Shown: in pieces, positions 7,923 to 18,541 of the stretch
Layout: the number at the start of each line of letters is the position of its first letter
Numbering within the stretch: position 1 is the first letter of the stretch
Origin: Desulfobulbaceae bacterium
GTDB lineage: Bacteria > Desulfobacterota > Desulfobulbia > Desulfobulbales > Desulfobulbaceae
Assembly (NCBI GenBank): GCA_019163135.1
Contig: JAFLKR010000003.1
Location: forward strand, 17,901-81,900
Length of the DNA stretch: 64,000 bases
Reading direction: 5' to 3'
The notes under the pieces: generated by a model
The model's input: only the letters and a program-made list of their open reading frames with translations
Database searches by the model: none
Told to the model about the DNA's origin: nothing
Translations under genes and position numbers: made by a program

Positions 7923-10775
7923 ATGAGCGTGCTGTCGCAGACCTGCCTTGGGGCACGGTCTTTACTTCATCAATCCCCATCTTCAGCCGACCGGAGCACT
8001 GCAGAGGAAAGCAGAAATGGACCCAGGAAAATCGGTCTGCAACGGGAAAAGCTTCATTCGAGAGCAAAATCTGGGGGCAGCCTTGCGAACGATCAAAAAA
8101 AAGCAGAGCTTCCTTTCGATAAGGCGACGAGATTTTTTCTGATGAAAACACCGCATGAACGAACCAAGGGATCGCCTCGTGAGAATCCTGCTTCCCGATC
8201 GCTGAGAATCAGGCTGCTCATCATCGCCGCCCTGACCTTGCTGGCGGTGGTGATTATTGCCTTCGTTGGTGATCAGATCACCCTGATGCTGCACCGGAAG
8301 CATCAACTACCGGTCACCGACAACCTGGCGGTGGAAATCAATACGTTCATTGCCCGGTATTATGCCCATTCCGTGCAGGGCTTGGCGACTTCAGGGGAGA
8401 TTGTCGAGGTCTGCACCGGTCGAAATCGCGTCGATAATGACTCCCTGCTCAGCGTGTTGAATACCGCCCGGGGGGCGCTGGACGTCAGTTTTGTCTTTGT
8501 CATGAATACCGCCGGCACCGTCATCGGCAGTTCGACTTCGCCGGAAGAAACGAGTCTCACCGGTCATCAATACCCCTTCCGTCCTTATTTTATCCAAGCT
8601 GTCGCTGGTTCGTCCGCTCTCTATCCCGCCGTCGGAGTCACTACTAAACGCAAAGGGTTCTATTTCAGCGCCCCGGTCTACGCTGCAGATAACCGCACAC
8701 CGGTGGGCGTGGTGGTGATCAAGACCAAAAGCGAGTCGATCGATACCCTTTTTACCGCGTTGCGGGGTAAACTGGAGGCCCTCCTGCTCTCCCCGGACGG
8801 GGTGGTCTTTGCCTCCACCCATGAGGATTGGAACTTCCGGACCGCCTGGCCGCTTTCGCCGAATCGTTTGGCGGAGGTCAAAGCCAGCAAGCAGTTCGGT
8901 GATTATAAGCTGCAACCTTTGCATTTCTCCTTACAGGAGGCCACCGCGCATCATAACGGCATCCGTCATACCGTTGTCTCGCATCCGCTGGAGATCGAAG
9001 GCTGGCGGATCGTCACCCTCAAATCGGTGCCCTTTCCCTGGGCAGAGGTGCTGTTGCTCGGCTGCATTGTGGTTTCCATCGGTATCCTCTCCGGTGTGGT
9101 CGTCCGACATGGATATAAAGAACAACAACTGACCGGACAGGTGCTGGCCGGCCAGGAGGTCAGTAACCAGGTTAAAGCCGCGCATCGGGCATCGGTCCGT
9201 GAGTTGGAAACCATCTTCAGTGCCAGCCTGGTCGGCATTATCCTGGTTCGGGATGGCCGGGTGGTCAATGCCAACCGGCGGATGACCGAGATGTTCGGGT
9301 ATAGCCGCAAGGAATTCCTGGAGGGGGATATTCGGCAGTTGTTCACCGGTAGACGCGCCTTTCGACGGTTTGTCCAGCGGCATTTGCATCAGTTGATTGA
9401 AAGCGATGTCGAGCAGGTGGAATATCAGCTTAAGCGAAAAAACGGCACGGTCCTTCCCTGCACCCTCAGCGGCAAGGCGATCGACCCCAAGAATCTGGCC
9501 AAGGGAACCGTGTGGGTCGTCGAGGATATTTCTCGGAGGAAGGCGGCCGAAAAAGAGTTGGAACTGGCCCGTGAGGCAGCGGAGGCCGCCAGTATCGCCA
9601 AGGGAGAATTTCTCGCCAACATGAGCCATGAGATTCGCACGCCCATGAACGGCATCATCGGCCTGGCCAATATCATGCTTCAGGAAGCCATGCCGGATGC
9701 CCAGCGGGAACGGCTGGAACTGATTCGGCGCTCGGCCATCCGGCTGATGACCATCATTAACGATATTCTCGATTTTTCCAAACTTGAGGCCGGGCGCTAT
9801 GAACTGCATCCGCAGCCCTTTTCCCTGCGGGGGGCGATGAAGGAAATTATTCGACCAATGGAACCGACGGTACAGGGAAAGAATCTGCAATTCAGCCTGA
9901 CTGTGGATGCAGCGGTTCCCGATGTGATGGTGGCGGATCAGACCAAGCTCATGCAGGTGCTCACCAACCTGATTGACAACAGCCTGAAATTTACCCGTAA
10001 GGGGCAGATTACCGTTCGGGTCAGTCTTGAGGAAAGCACTATGGCAGCGGAGCAGTCCTTGCTGTTTGAAGTCGCCGATACCGGCATCGGCATTACGCAG
10101 TCCTATCAGGCCAAGGTCTTTGAATCGTTTACGCAGGCCGATTCCTCGCATGCGCGCCAGTTTGGCGGTACCGGCTTAGGCCTGTCGATCTCCAAGGGGC
10201 TGGTGGAGCTCATGGGCGGTCGAATCTGGTTCGACAGTGAGCTTGAGCGGGGCTCCTGCTTTTTTTTCACACTTCCCTTTGTCGCACCGGAAAACGGTCT
10301 TGCACCGACACCCGATGGGTGGGTGCCGCATCTTCAGGAAAATGGTCCGGGCCCCCAGGGGCACGGCCTGCGGATTCTGGTGGCCGAGGACGAATACATC
10401 AACAGCATTCTGATCCGCACCCTGCTGCAGCAGGCAGGATATCACGTCACCATGGTAAAGAATGGCCGGGAGGCTTTGGATGCCTGGCGGGGCGGAGTGT
10501 TCGATTGTATTTTGTTGGATATTCAAATGCCGGAAATGGATGGCTATGAGGTGGTGGCCCGTATTCGGGAGGCCGAAAAAAAAGGTGAACATATTTTGGT
10601 GATCGCTATGACCGCTCATGCCATGAACAGTGACCGGCGCAAATGTCTGGCCGCCGGCATGGATGATTATATTGCTAAGCCGATTGACGGCGCCACTGTG
10701 CTGCATCTTTTGCAGCAGCATCTTTCCGGGCGCCGGGCCGCTGTGGTCGTGGCCGAAGAAATGGAGACCTCATGA
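7923..10775 (+). CDS. Hybrid sensor histidine kinase (periplasmic sensor, PAS, HisKA, HATPase, receiver)
   Basis: Membrane-bound hybrid kinase of about 950 residues. There are two transmembrane helices (about 95-118 and 372-397) flanking a dCACHE-like periplasmic sensor domain. These are followed by a PAS domain (about 425-545), HisKA with the phospho-acceptor in [12 protein letters not shown] (His about 569), an HATPase domain with DTGIGI and [10 protein letters not shown], and a C-terminal receiver with Asp about 866 in [18 protein letters not shown] at 7911-7917 favours ATG 7923 over 7920. The first 75 or so residues are low-complexity, and ATG 8142, just before the first helix, is an alternative start. 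It is the first gene of a ten-gene run, and the ligand is unknown. Confidence 0.92.
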   Translation: MSVLSQTCLGARSLLHQSPSSADRSTAEESRNGPRKIGLQREKLHSRAKSGGSLANDQKKAELPFDKATRFFLMKTPHERTKGSPRENPASRSLRIRLLIIAALTLLAVVIIAFVGDQITLMLHRKHQLPVTDNLAVEINTFIARYYAHSVQGLATSGEIVEVCTGRNRVDNDSLLSVLNTARGALDVSFVFVMNTAGTVIGSSTSPEETSLTGHQYPFRPYFIQAVAGSSALYPAVGVTTKRKGFYFSAPVYAADNRTPVGVVVIKTKSESIDTLFTALRGKLEALLLSPDGVVFASTHEDWNFRTAWPLSPNRLAEVKASKQFGDYKLQPLHFSLQEATAHHNGIRHTVVSHPLEIEGWRIVTLKSVPFPWAEVLLLGCIVVSIGILSGVVVRHGYKEQQLTGQVLAGQEVSNQVKAAHRASVRELETIFSASLVGIILVRDGRVVNANRRMTEMFGYSRKEFLEGDIRQLFTGRRAFRRFVQRHLHQLIESDVEQVEYQLKRKNGTVLPCTLSGKAIDPKNLAKGTVWVVEDISRRKAAEKELELAREAAEAASIAKGEFLANMSHEIRTPMNGIIGLANIMLQEAMPDAQRERLELIRRSAIRLMTIINDILDFSKLEAGRYELHPQPFSLRGAMKEIIRPMEPTVQGKNLQFSLTVDAAVPDVMVADQTKLMQVLTNLIDNSLKFTRKGQITVRVSLEESTMAAEQSLLFEVADTGIGITQSYQAKVFESFTQADSSHARQFGGTGLGLSISKGLVELMGGRIWFDSELERGSCFFFTLPFVAPENGLAPTPDGWVPHLQENGPGPQGHGLRILVAEDEYINSILIRTLLQQAGYHVTMVKNGREALDAWRGGVFDCILLDIQMPEMDGYEVVARIREAEKKGEHILVIAMTAHAMNSDRRKCLAAGMDDYIAKPIDGATVLHLLQQHLSGRRAAVVVAEEMETS

Positions 10776-12472
10776 AACGGTTGGCCCGCCTGCTGTTTTT
10801 TTTGACGGTCCTCGGCCTGCTCGGTTTCCTGTTGACCATTAATGTCAAACCGGCGCCCGAAGCCTTTGATCTTCTGCCGACCGAGACCATTGCCCTGGTG
10901 GAATGGGAGAATCTTGCCCGTTCCTGGGGGACATGGCAGCGCAACGCCATTGGCCGGAAATTTAATGATCCGAATTTGCCGAAGCTTCTTAAGCAACTGG
11001 GCGTTGACGAAGCGCAAATCGTCGAATTCAAAGCATTGACCACCTTCCTGGAGCGTTTTCCCCAAGCGCCTTTTTTCAGTAAAATTTTTTCCACAAAAGT
11101 CGTGGTGGCTCTGCTGCCTGCACTTGATAACCAGACTTTCACCGCCGCATCCCTGCTCAAACATCTGGTGCTGATTGTTCCCCAGGGGATGGGTTTTCCG
11201 CCTGCAGAGCAACTGGAAGGATTCTTTGGACCGGTGCAATCCACAAGCACCACACCCTACCAGGGGGTTTCTCTAGTGACCCTTACCTTCCAATCCGGCA
11301 GGACTGTAACCTATTGTCGTTTTCACGGGCAGTTGGTCTGTTCCCTCGATGCCTATCCGTTGCGACGCTGTATTGATCAGTCCCTCGATATGATGGTGCT
11401 GGCCCGGACCGGGCTGCAGGCCAATCAAGCCTTTCAAAGCCTGAAAAGTCGAGCGGGCGGTTCAACCCCATTTTTTCTCTACGCCGATACGAGCGCATTG
11501 TTGCGAAAGTTGCCGGTGCTGGCCATGGAACCGACCTCGGAAATCGGGCTGGTTCCCCATCATTTTGCCCTCTTTGATCAGGCAGATACCGGACATGACC
11601 GCCTGACGATCATCGCCCAGGTCCCCAGGGAGCAGTTGGCTGCTTTCACCACCAACTATCAACTGGCTCCGCCTGCCGAGGATCCGGTTGGCCAGCGGTT
11701 CCCCCCCGACACCCAGCTACACCTCTGGACTAACTGGTTCAATTTGAAAACCTTGTGGGATTTCGGTTTGCAAATGAAAGACCAGGAAGCTGGGGCCTTG
11801 CTGTATCTTCTCATTCAGCGGGTCATCGAAGGGTCCGGTAAAACCAGTAATGAGTTTTTTGATGTCTTCGGCACCCAATTCGGAGTATTCATTACCGAAC
11901 AGCAGGTTGCGCAGCAGCCAAACCGGTTGATGTCCTGCCTGTACCTTGAGGTTCGCGATCAACAGGAAGTTGAGACCATGCTGAAGCGGTTGCTTCGCGG
12001 CCTTCAGGTGATCACCGTCATGACGGGCGGATTGGAGATCGGCTCGGTGAATATGGCTGGCGGTCTGTTGCAACCGGCGTACGCCCTCAAAGATCGGCAC
12101 CTGATTATTGCCGACAGTGCGGCCTTGATTGAGCAGGTCCAGCATCAAGAAGGGGTCGATCCGGTAACCGACCCTAACAATCTTGGGGCCGCAAAGGATC
12201 GGGCCGGCAACTTGTTTTTATTTGCCAGAAGCAAGAACGTGGCGGAACGACTGATCGCCATGCTGACTGTGCTGCTCAAGGAGATGGCGGATCAGGAAAA
12301 AGTCCTGTCACCTAAGACCAGGCTGTTGATCGAACAGATTTTGTTTCCGGTGCTCAAGAGTCTGCAGGCTGTGGAAACCTGCGCGTTGCGTGGTTCTGTT
12401 GCCGGGGACGAAATGACTGTGGAAATGGATTTTGCCACCGGCCGGGAAGGGTTTCGAATCTTCCAGCCGTAA
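10772..12472 (+). CDS. Membrane-anchored periplasmic protein of unknown function
   Basis: A 566-residue protein that I cannot assign to a known function. One N-terminal hydrophobic segment (about residues 3-24) should anchor it in the inner membrane, with the rest in the periplasm. The opening after the anchor, LLPTETIALVEWENLARSW, recalls DUF3352-type proteins that start with a LP-T-x-x-hydrophobic strand, but this is only a resemblance. No catalytic motif is seen. Its ATG overlaps the stop of the sensor kinase gene (ATGA), so the two are translationally coupled. It may assist or monitor the kinase's periplasmic sensor. Confidence 0.75.
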   Translation: MKRLARLLFFLTVLGLLGFLLTINVKPAPEAFDLLPTETIALVEWENLARSWGTWQRNAIGRKFNDPNLPKLLKQLGVDEAQIVEFKALTTFLERFPQAPFFSKIFSTKVVVALLPALDNQTFTAASLLKHLVLIVPQGMGFPPAEQLEGFFGPVQSTSTTPYQGVSLVTLTFQSGRTVTYCRFHGQLVCSLDAYPLRRCIDQSLDMMVLARTGLQANQAFQSLKSRAGGSTPFFLYADTSALLRKLPVLAMEPTSEIGLVPHHFALFDQADTGHDRLTIIAQVPREQLAAFTTNYQLAPPAEDPVGQRFPPDTQLHLWTNWFNLKTLWDFGLQMKDQEAGALLYLLIQRVIEGSGKTSNEFFDVFGTQFGVFITEQQVAQQPNRLMSCLYLEVRDQQEVETMLKRLLRGLQVITVMTGGLEIGSVNMAGGLLQPAYALKDRHLIIADSAALIEQVQHQEGVDPVTDPNNLGAAKDRAGNLFLFARSKNVAERLIAMLTVLLKEMADQEKVLSPKTRLLIEQILFPVLKSLQAVETCALRGSVAGDEMTVEMDFATGREGFRIFQP

Positions 12473-12502
12473 TTTCAATAAGGGCGGGAACGTCTTCCGC
12501 CT

Positions 12503-12895
12503 ATGGATATGCTCAGTATGGAACAACTGGTCGCGGAACTTAAAAAGAATCTTCCTTTCAAAGAGACCACCGTGGTGGGCGATATTGTGATCATCGCCGC
12601 CAAGCAGCCGCAGATGCTGGTCTATGCCAAGGTCGGTGATATTGTTCGGGATGAAAGCAGGAAAGAGGAATGGTGGCAGGTGACGCTGCATCTGCTCGGC
12701 ATTCCCCTGCAAACGGTGGTTTGGACCTTGCGTACCGCCCAGTTCACCGGTCAGGAGATCTTCACCATGGGAGGCGAAGGACGGTTCATCAAGGCGATTC
12801 GTTTTGAGGAATCGGCCTCGCCAGCCCAGCCTGCCATCCGTGAGTTTCCCGGCAAAGGGAACGTACGGAAATCAGCTTTACGCATCGTTAAATGA
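12503..12895 (+). CDS. Small conserved-looking cytoplasmic protein, unknown function
   Basis: A 130-residue soluble protein that I do not recognise. It has no signal peptide, no cysteine and no membrane segment. The pattern of alternating hydrophobic residues (VVGDIVIIAAKQPQMLVYAK, WWQVTLHLLGIPLQTVVWTL) suggests a mainly beta fold. It starts 30 bases after the preceding gene, and its stop overlaps the HPr start by four bases (ATGA), so it belongs to the same transcript. Its position directly before HPr and Enzyme I suggests a role near the phosphotransfer proteins, but that is inference from context only. Confidence 0.72.
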   Translation: MDMLSMEQLVAELKKNLPFKETTVVGDIVIIAAKQPQMLVYAKVGDIVRDESRKEEWWQVTLHLLGIPLQTVVWTLRTAQFTGQEIFTMGGEGRFIKAIRFEESASPAQPAIREFPGKGNVRKSALRIVK

Positions 12896-13158
12896 ACTGG
12901 CAGCACTGCAGCTTACTGGTAGGGAATGAACGGGGCGTTCACGGCCGGGTGGCGACCCGTCTGGCTGAAATCGCCGCTGAGTACGGGGTGTTGCTGCAGA
13001 TCAGCAGGGGTGATGAAACCGTTGATTGCTCCTCCATCCTCGATGTTTTGGCCCTGGCCTTGGTGCAGGGGACCGAAATCAGGCTGCACGCAGGCGGAGA
13101 TAAGGCGGAGCAGGCCCTGCGGGCGGCGCAGGCAGTGGTAACAGGGCAGGACGATTGA
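12892..13158 (+). CDS. HPr-family phosphocarrier protein
   Basis: Small (88 residues) phosphocarrier that accepts phosphate from Enzyme I on a histidine. The active-site loop reads [11 protein letters not shown], matching the canonical GLHARPA with His and Arg kept but Pro replaced by Val. The regulatory-serine region reads [12 protein letters not shown], matching the usual VNAKSIMGVMSL, so a Ser46 equivalent is present. The length is normal. It overlaps the upstream gene by four bases and is followed after four bases by the Enzyme I gene. No sugar-specific EII genes are nearby, which points to a regulatory PTS rather than sugar import. Confidence 0.9.
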   Translation: MNWQHCSLLVGNERGVHGRVATRLAEIAAEYGVLLQISRGDETVDCSSILDVLALALVQGTEIRLHAGGDKAEQALRAAQAVVTGQDD

Positions 13159-13162
13159 TAAG

Positions 13163-14962
13163 ATGATTATGAGAAAAATGAACGGCGCTCAGGCCGAAAC
13201 ATCGCGAACGCTGCAAGGCATCGGCGTTTCTCCCGGCATTGTGGTCGCCAAGGTCATGGTCCTTAAACGCCCGACCTGGAGAGCAGGTCGGTATCATCTG
13301 CCGCCTGAACATATCGAACAGGAGGTGGGTCGGTTTTCCCAAGCCATTAATGCCGCCGGCCAGGAATTGCTTCGTCTGCGGGAAAAGGTGGCCGACGATC
13401 TGGCTGATGCTCTGTCGATCATCGACTCCCATCTGCTTATGTTGAAAGATCGGATGATTATCGAGCGCACTACGGCCATCATCCGCCAGAATAATGTTAA
13501 TGCGGAGTGGGCCCTGGCCCAGGCCCTGTGCGATATCAAGGAGCGATTCGACCGGATAGACGACCCCTATATCAAGGAACGGTACGCCGATATCAAGCAT
13601 GTGGCCGACCGGGTCTTCGGTCTGCTTGCCGGCCGGGAAAGCGATCCGCTGGATCTGGCCACCGGTCCCACCATTGTGGTAGCCAACGATTTCTCCCCGG
13701 AAGACACCATGCGGATGCAGGCCGGCAACGTCCTCGGGTTTCTTACCGAAAAAGGGGGGATGAACTCGCATACGGCTATAGTCGCCCGATCGCTTGCTAT
13801 TCCGGCGGTGGTTGGCCTGGAACATGTGACTGGCATCCTGGCCACCGGTGATTTGATTATCATGGATGGCGGTTCGGGGCTGGTCATTCTCCGCCCTGAT
13901 CCTGAAGAAATCATCCGATATCAGGCTGATGAGCGGCACAGTCGGGCCAGGGCCGATGAATTGGACCGCTATATTTATCTGGCCTCGGAAACCCTGGATG
14001 GGTACACCCTCCGGTTGAGCGCCAATATCGAAATGGTTGAGGAGTTGCCGACCGTGCTCCGCTACGGCTCTGAAGGGATCGGGCTGTTCCGCAGTGAGTT
14101 CGATTATTTCCAGGGGCGCCGGCCACCGACAGAGGAACAGTTGCTGTCCACCTATCGCCAGTTGCTGGAGACTATGTCGCCGCACCCGGTGACCGTACGC
14201 ACCCTCGATGTCGGCGGCGACAAATTTCTCAACAGCTTTCCCGGCAACAAGGCTTGGTTTGATCAGGAACGCAATCCGGCCCTTGGCCTGCGTTCCATCC
14301 GGTTTTCCCTGTATGAAAAGGAGCTGTTCAGGATGCAGCTGCGGGCTTTGCTTCGAGCCTCGGTTCATGGCCGCCTGCGGATCCTGCTGCCGCTGGTCTC
14401 CGCTCTGGGTGAAGTGCGCCAGGCCAAGGCGATAATCAGGGAACTCATGGCTGATCTGGAGGCCGCAGAACAACCCTATGCCGTGGATGTGGAAATCGGC
14501 ATGATGGTCGAGGTGCCGAGTGCCGTGGTTATGGCCGATGTCTTTGCGGCGGAGGTCGATTTTTTTGCGATTGGCACCAACGACCTGATTCAGTACTCCT
14601 TGGCCATCGATCGCGGCAACCAGTATGTGGCCCATCTGTATGAACCCTTTCATCCGGCGGTGCTGCGAATGATCAAGCAGACTGTGGAGGCCGGCCATGC
14701 CCATAATATTCCGGTGTCGCTTTGCGGGGAGATGGCCGGGGATGTGCTCTGCGTGCCCGTGCTGATGGGCCTGGGGCTTGATGAACTGTCGATGCGGCCC
14801 GCGGTTATCCCCAAGGTCAAGCGACTGCTCCGCCATTCCAGCACCAGGCAGTTGCGAAATCTGGGCGAACAGGTGCTGCGCTGCGCCGACAGTAACGATG
14901 TCCGGGCCTATCTGGCGACGACCCTCCCTCAATACTACCCCAAAGAATTCCAGCAGCCGTGA
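13163..14962 (+). CDS. ptsI: PTS Enzyme I (phosphoenolpyruvate-protein phosphotransferase)
   Basis: Cytoplasmic enzyme that takes phosphate from phosphoenolpyruvate and passes it to HPr. All hallmarks are visible in 599 residues: the phospho-His loop [21 protein letters not shown] (about residues 193-213), the TIM-barrel motifs DVGGDKFL and [10 protein letters not shown], the signature [18 protein letters not shown], and the active-site Cys in [10 protein letters not shown]. There is no N-terminal GAF domain, so it is not the PtsP form. The first in-frame ATG at 13163 lies four bases after HPr; ATG 13172 is also possible. It overlaps the following thiL by four bases. Confidence 0.95.
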   Translation: MIMRKMNGAQAETSRTLQGIGVSPGIVVAKVMVLKRPTWRAGRYHLPPEHIEQEVGRFSQAINAAGQELLRLREKVADDLADALSIIDSHLLMLKDRMIIERTTAIIRQNNVNAEWALAQALCDIKERFDRIDDPYIKERYADIKHVADRVFGLLAGRESDPLDLATGPTIVVANDFSPEDTMRMQAGNVLGFLTEKGGMNSHTAIVARSLAIPAVVGLEHVTGILATGDLIIMDGGSGLVILRPDPEEIIRYQADERHSRARADELDRYIYLASETLDGYTLRLSANIEMVEELPTVLRYGSEGIGLFRSEFDYFQGRRPPTEEQLLSTYRQLLETMSPHPVTVRTLDVGGDKFLNSFPGNKAWFDQERNPALGLRSIRFSLYEKELFRMQLRALLRASVHGRLRILLPLVSALGEVRQAKAIIRELMADLEAAEQPYAVDVEIGMMVEVPSAVVMADVFAAEVDFFAIGTNDLIQYSLAIDRGNQYVAHLYEPFHPAVLRMIKQTVEAGHAHNIPVSLCGEMAGDVLCVPVLMGLGLDELSMRPAVIPKVKRLLRHSSTRQLRNLGEQVLRCADSNDVRAYLATTLPQYYPKEFQQP

Positions 14963-15972
14963 ACGAACGTCAAATTATAGAATATATCGCAGCACAGGCC
15001 GATCCGACTGATGGGCAACTGCTCAAGGGCATCGGGGACGATTGCGCCGTGATCAGAAAGGATGGCAACCGGGTCTGGCTGCTGACCATGGATACCCTGA
15101 TTGAATCGGTTCATTTCAATCGAGACTTTCATCCCCCAGAGAAACTGGGGCGCAAGGCGGTCTCGGTCAATGTCAGCGATATCGGGGCGATGGGCGGCAA
15201 GCCGGTCTTTGTCCTCTTGTCGGCGGGCATGCCCCACGGCTTTGACGAGGCCTGGTTCCGGGCTTTTGTCAGTGGGCTGACCGAGGCCTGCCGCGAATAC
15301 GGCTGCTTCATCATCGGCGGCGATACGGTTGCCAGCCCTGGCGGGCTCACCTTCACCCTGACGGTTATCGGCGAGGCTGAAGCCGATCAGGTGGTCTATC
15401 GCAGCGGTGCCCGGCCCGATGATGCCATTTGGGTCAGTGGTCCCCTGGGATTGGCCGCCGCCGGGCTGGAACTGCTGAATGCCGGCATCGAGCCCGACAA
15501 TCAGGCCTTTGATCTTCTGCGGGAAAAGCACCTCAATCCGCAGGCCAGGGTGTCGCTGGGGCAGCAGCTTGCCGCCAGCGGTCGGGTGCATGCCATGATG
15601 GATCTGTCCGACGGTCTGGCCACCGATCTGGCCCATCTCTGCAAGCAGTCCGGAGTGGGAGCACGGCTTTTTGCCAGGGACCTTCCTGGGGTTGCCATGC
15701 TTGCCGACGCTGCGCGACTCACCGGTTGCGATCCGGAACGCTGGGCCCTCAGCGGCGGTGAGGACTTTGAACTCCTGTTCACCGCCAACCCCGACGAGAG
15801 CTTCCATCTTGGCGGAATTGCCGAGGCCTGCGGGCTATCGATCTTTCCGGTTGGCGTCATCGTTGTCGGTGTCGGGGTTACCCTGATCCGGTCGGCAGCG
15901 GATGGTACCAACCATGAAATTGCGATCGCCTATCAGGGTTTTGATCATTTTCGTAACGGGAACGGAGGCTAA
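14959..15972 (+). CDS. thiL: Thiamine-monophosphate kinase
   Basis: Catalyses ATP-dependent phosphorylation of thiamine monophosphate to the active coenzyme thiamine diphosphate. The 337-residue sequence shows the family's [10 protein letters not shown]-terminal metal site, [22 protein letters not shown] and [11 protein letters not shown] motifs in order. The start is GTG 14959, overlapping the Enzyme I stop (GTGA). No other thiamine gene is present in the window, so its place in this signalling operon may be for co-expression only. Cofactor supply to pyruvate-using enzymes is a possible link. Confidence 0.93.
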   Translation: MNERQIIEYIAAQADPTDGQLLKGIGDDCAVIRKDGNRVWLLTMDTLIESVHFNRDFHPPEKLGRKAVSVNVSDIGAMGGKPVFVLLSAGMPHGFDEAWFRAFVSGLTEACREYGCFIIGGDTVASPGGLTFTLTVIGEAEADQVVYRSGARPDDAIWVSGPLGLAAAGLELLNAGIEPDNQAFDLLREKHLNPQARVSLGQQLAASGRVHAMMDLSDGLATDLAHLCKQSGVGARLFARDLPGVAMLADAARLTGCDPERWALSGGEDFELLFTANPDESFHLGGIAEACGLSIFPVGVIVVGVGVTLIRSAADGTNHEIAIAYQGFDHFRNGNGG

Positions 15973-15973
15973 G

Positions 15974-18538
15974 ATGCTGGTCGGCGCCGTATTCAAACAT
16001 TGGTCGCTTCGATTATTTGCCCCTGATCGGATCTTACAGCAGACCTACGAGGCCTTTAAGATCCTGCTCAGCTTTGATAGCAGAAGTCATGAGCTGATGG
16101 CGGAATTTGAAGAGCTTTATCATGAGGGCAGGAGGGAAGATATTGCCCGCATCCGCAGCCGCTACCGACAGCTGGCCGAGGCGGTCGCCGGCATGGTCTC
16201 TGCCTTGGAACAGATGTCCCCTGCTCAGGCGGGCGGTCTGCACGACTATTTTAATAAATACGATTTCTACGTCCGGCTCCAGCTGGCCCCGCCCGAACAG
16301 TTCCTTATCCCGCCTTTTGTCGTTGGGCACGATGTCAGCACCGAGTGCGCCCTGATCGGCCACAAGAGTTCCAATTTACTGCTTCTGCAGCAAGCCGGCA
16401 TGGTGCGGGTTCCCGCCGGATTCACCATCACGGCTACTACCTTCGCCTTCCTGGTTGACCATAATCGCCTGCGTCCGGCCATCGACCTGCTGCTGGCCTC
16501 CATTGATCCCGAATCAAATACAAGCCTGGAAACGATTTCCCAGGCGCTGATGACTCTGGTGCGGCGGATGGCGATTCCCGAACAGATTGCCCAAGCCGTC
16601 CTGATGCAATACGATCGTATCGCCGACCTGCATGCAGACAGCGCCCCACGGGTGGCAGTGCGTTCATCGGCGCTCCACGAGGATAGCCTGCATAGTTTCG
16701 CCGGTCAGTACCACTCGGTTCTGGGCGTTGGCCGGGATGAATTGCTGGCGGCCTATCTCGAGGTGCTGGCTTCCAAATATACGGCACAGGCTTTGCTTTA
16801 CCGGATTTACGCCGGCCTCAGCGATGAGGAGGCCGCGATGGCGGTGCTCGTCCTGGAGATGATCGACGCTGTGGCCAGCGGAGTGGTCTACACCCGCGAC
16901 CCGGCTGCAGCTGGCAGCGGCGATGTCCTGCTGATCCATAGCATCCATGGGCTTGGGTTGCCGCTGGTGGGTGGCGAGACCGTGCCGGATGTCTTCGTTT
17001 TTCCAGCACAAAGTGCAACCCCCTCGCAGGTTGCAGCTGGATCGCAACACCACCAATTGGTGGTGCGCCAGGGCCAGTTGCAGGAGTTGCCGCTTACCGC
17101 GGGCGAGGCGCCATCGCTGTCGCTTGATCAGGCACAGGCCGTGCGTCTGGCGGCGATGGCCAGGGAGCTTGAGACCTTTTTCGGCGGGCCGCAGGATATC
17201 GAATGGGCCCTGGATCGTGATCAGCAACTCGCTATCCTGCAATCGCGTCCCCTCCAGATCGATGCCTCGCCACTGCCTGTGTCTGCGGTTGCGCTTCCGA
17301 CAGGCAAGCCGCTGTTGACCGGGGCCAAACGGGCGGCCGGCGGCATCGGTTGCGGCGTCGTCCACCACCTTGACCCGGCGGACACCGCCACTGTGCCACC
17401 GGGCGCGGTGCTGGTGACTCGGCATATTCCTCCCTCTCTGGTTCGTTTTATCGGCAGGCTGGAAGCGGTGATTTGCGAACAAGGATCGGTCACCGGTCAT
17501 TTTGCCACGGTCTGCCGGGAATTCGGGGTAGCCCTGCTGGTTGATGCGGCCGATGCGCTGGTCCTGTTGCCCGCCGGCCTGGAGGTCACGGTCGACGGAG
17601 GCAACGGGGTTGTGTATCCCGGCCGGGTGGCGGCGCTGTTGGCCCGTAAAACAGCGGCCAACACCACGGTGACCTCCGCTTTTTCGCGAAAACTCCGATC
17701 GTTGCTGGATTATATCACCCCGTTGAATCTGGTCGACCCCACGGCGGCCACCTTTCGGCCCCAGTCCTGCCGATCGCTCCACGATATCATTCGTTATGCC
17801 CATGAAAAGGCGGTGCAGACCATGTTTGGTCTCGGCGATATCGCCTCAGGCAGCTCGTCCCGGTGCAGAAAACTGGCGACCCCCCTGCCGCTCGATATCT
17901 ACCTGCTGGACGTGGGCGGAGCTTTTACGGATGGGGGCGAAGGTGGTGCGGCCATCAACCTGGAGCACCTCAAGGCAGCACCTTTTCTGGCGGTCTGGCA
18001 GGGGCTCAGCCATCCGGAGATCGACTGGCAGACGCACCTCAGTTTTGACTGGAAAGGCTTTGGCGATATGGCGCTGTCGGGCGGTGTCGCCAGTGGCGGT
18101 TCTAAGGATTACGCTTCCTATGCGATCATCAGCCCTGATTATCTCAATCTGACCATGCGGTTTGGTTTTCATTTCACCTTGGTCGACTGTCTCTGCGGTG
18201 CGGAGGCCAGGGCCAATTACTGCCAGGTCCGTTTCGCGGGCGGCGGCGGCGATTACCAGGGCCGATCGACGAGGATTATCTTGCTTGATCGCATCTTCCG
18301 CCGCCTGGGGTTTGAGGTCAATATCCGGGGGGATCTGCTTGATGCCCGGGTCAGCGGATATCCGGCCGACCCCCTCGGTGTGCTGCTTGCCGAAGTCGGC
18401 CGCCTGTTGGGCATGACCAAGTTGCTCGACATGGTGCTGCAGGCTGAGGATATCGACCACTATACCGAACAATTTTTCAAAGGGGCCGGCAGGTTTGCCA
18501 GCCATGCCGATCCTCCTGCCGACTCTGCCGATCAATAA
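15974..18538 (+). CDS. PEP-synthase-like protein with atypical C-terminus
   Basis: Relative of phosphoenolpyruvate synthase/pyruvate phosphate dikinase, about 854 residues from ATG 15974, which has GGAGG six bases upstream (an earlier in-frame start at 15902 is less likely). After an N-terminal helical extension of about 120 residues, the ATP-grasp domain is clear: VAVRSSALHEDSLHSFAGQ, SGVVYTRDPA and DIEWALDRDQQLAILQSRP. The swivelling phospho-His domain follows (GSVTGHFATVCREFGV, His about 508). The usual TIM-barrel PEP/pyruvate domain is not recognisable. Instead about 270 residues carry ITPLNLVDP, DVGGAFTDGGEGG and a Cys pair in DCLCGAEARANYCQ. The phosphoryl acceptor is therefore uncertain. 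It lies just after PTS genes. Confidence 0.85.
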   Translation: MLVGAVFKHWSLRLFAPDRILQQTYEAFKILLSFDSRSHELMAEFEELYHEGRREDIARIRSRYRQLAEAVAGMVSALEQMSPAQAGGLHDYFNKYDFYVRLQLAPPEQFLIPPFVVGHDVSTECALIGHKSSNLLLLQQAGMVRVPAGFTITATTFAFLVDHNRLRPAIDLLLASIDPESNTSLETISQALMTLVRRMAIPEQIAQAVLMQYDRIADLHADSAPRVAVRSSALHEDSLHSFAGQYHSVLGVGRDELLAAYLEVLASKYTAQALLYRIYAGLSDEEAAMAVLVLEMIDAVASGVVYTRDPAAAGSGDVLLIHSIHGLGLPLVGGETVPDVFVFPAQSATPSQVAAGSQHHQLVVRQGQLQELPLTAGEAPSLSLDQAQAVRLAAMARELETFFGGPQDIEWALDRDQQLAILQSRPLQIDASPLPVSAVALPTGKPLLTGAKRAAGGIGCGVVHHLDPADTATVPPGAVLVTRHIPPSLVRFIGRLEAVICEQGSVTGHFATVCREFGVALLVDAADALVLLPAGLEVTVDGGNGVVYPGRVAALLARKTAANTTVTSAFSRKLRSLLDYITPLNLVDPTAATFRPQSCRSLHDIIRYAHEKAVQTMFGLGDIASGSSSRCRKLATPLPLDIYLLDVGGAFTDGGEGGAAINLEHLKAAPFLAVWQGLSHPEIDWQTHLSFDWKGFGDMALSGGVASGGSKDYASYAIISPDYLNLTMRFGFHFTLVDCLCGAEARANYCQVRFAGGGGDYQGRSTRIILLDRIFRRLGFEVNIRGDLLDARVSGYPADPLGVLLAEVGRLLGMTKLLDMVLQAEDIDHYTEQFFKGAGRFASHADPPADSADQ

Positions 18539-18541
18539 CCT

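Noticed and set aside
8020-8145. Possible riboswitch or regulatory RNA overlapping the start of the hybrid kinase gene.
   Set aside because: No fit to a known aptamer, and the frame from 7923 runs open through it; the only issue is which start is used.
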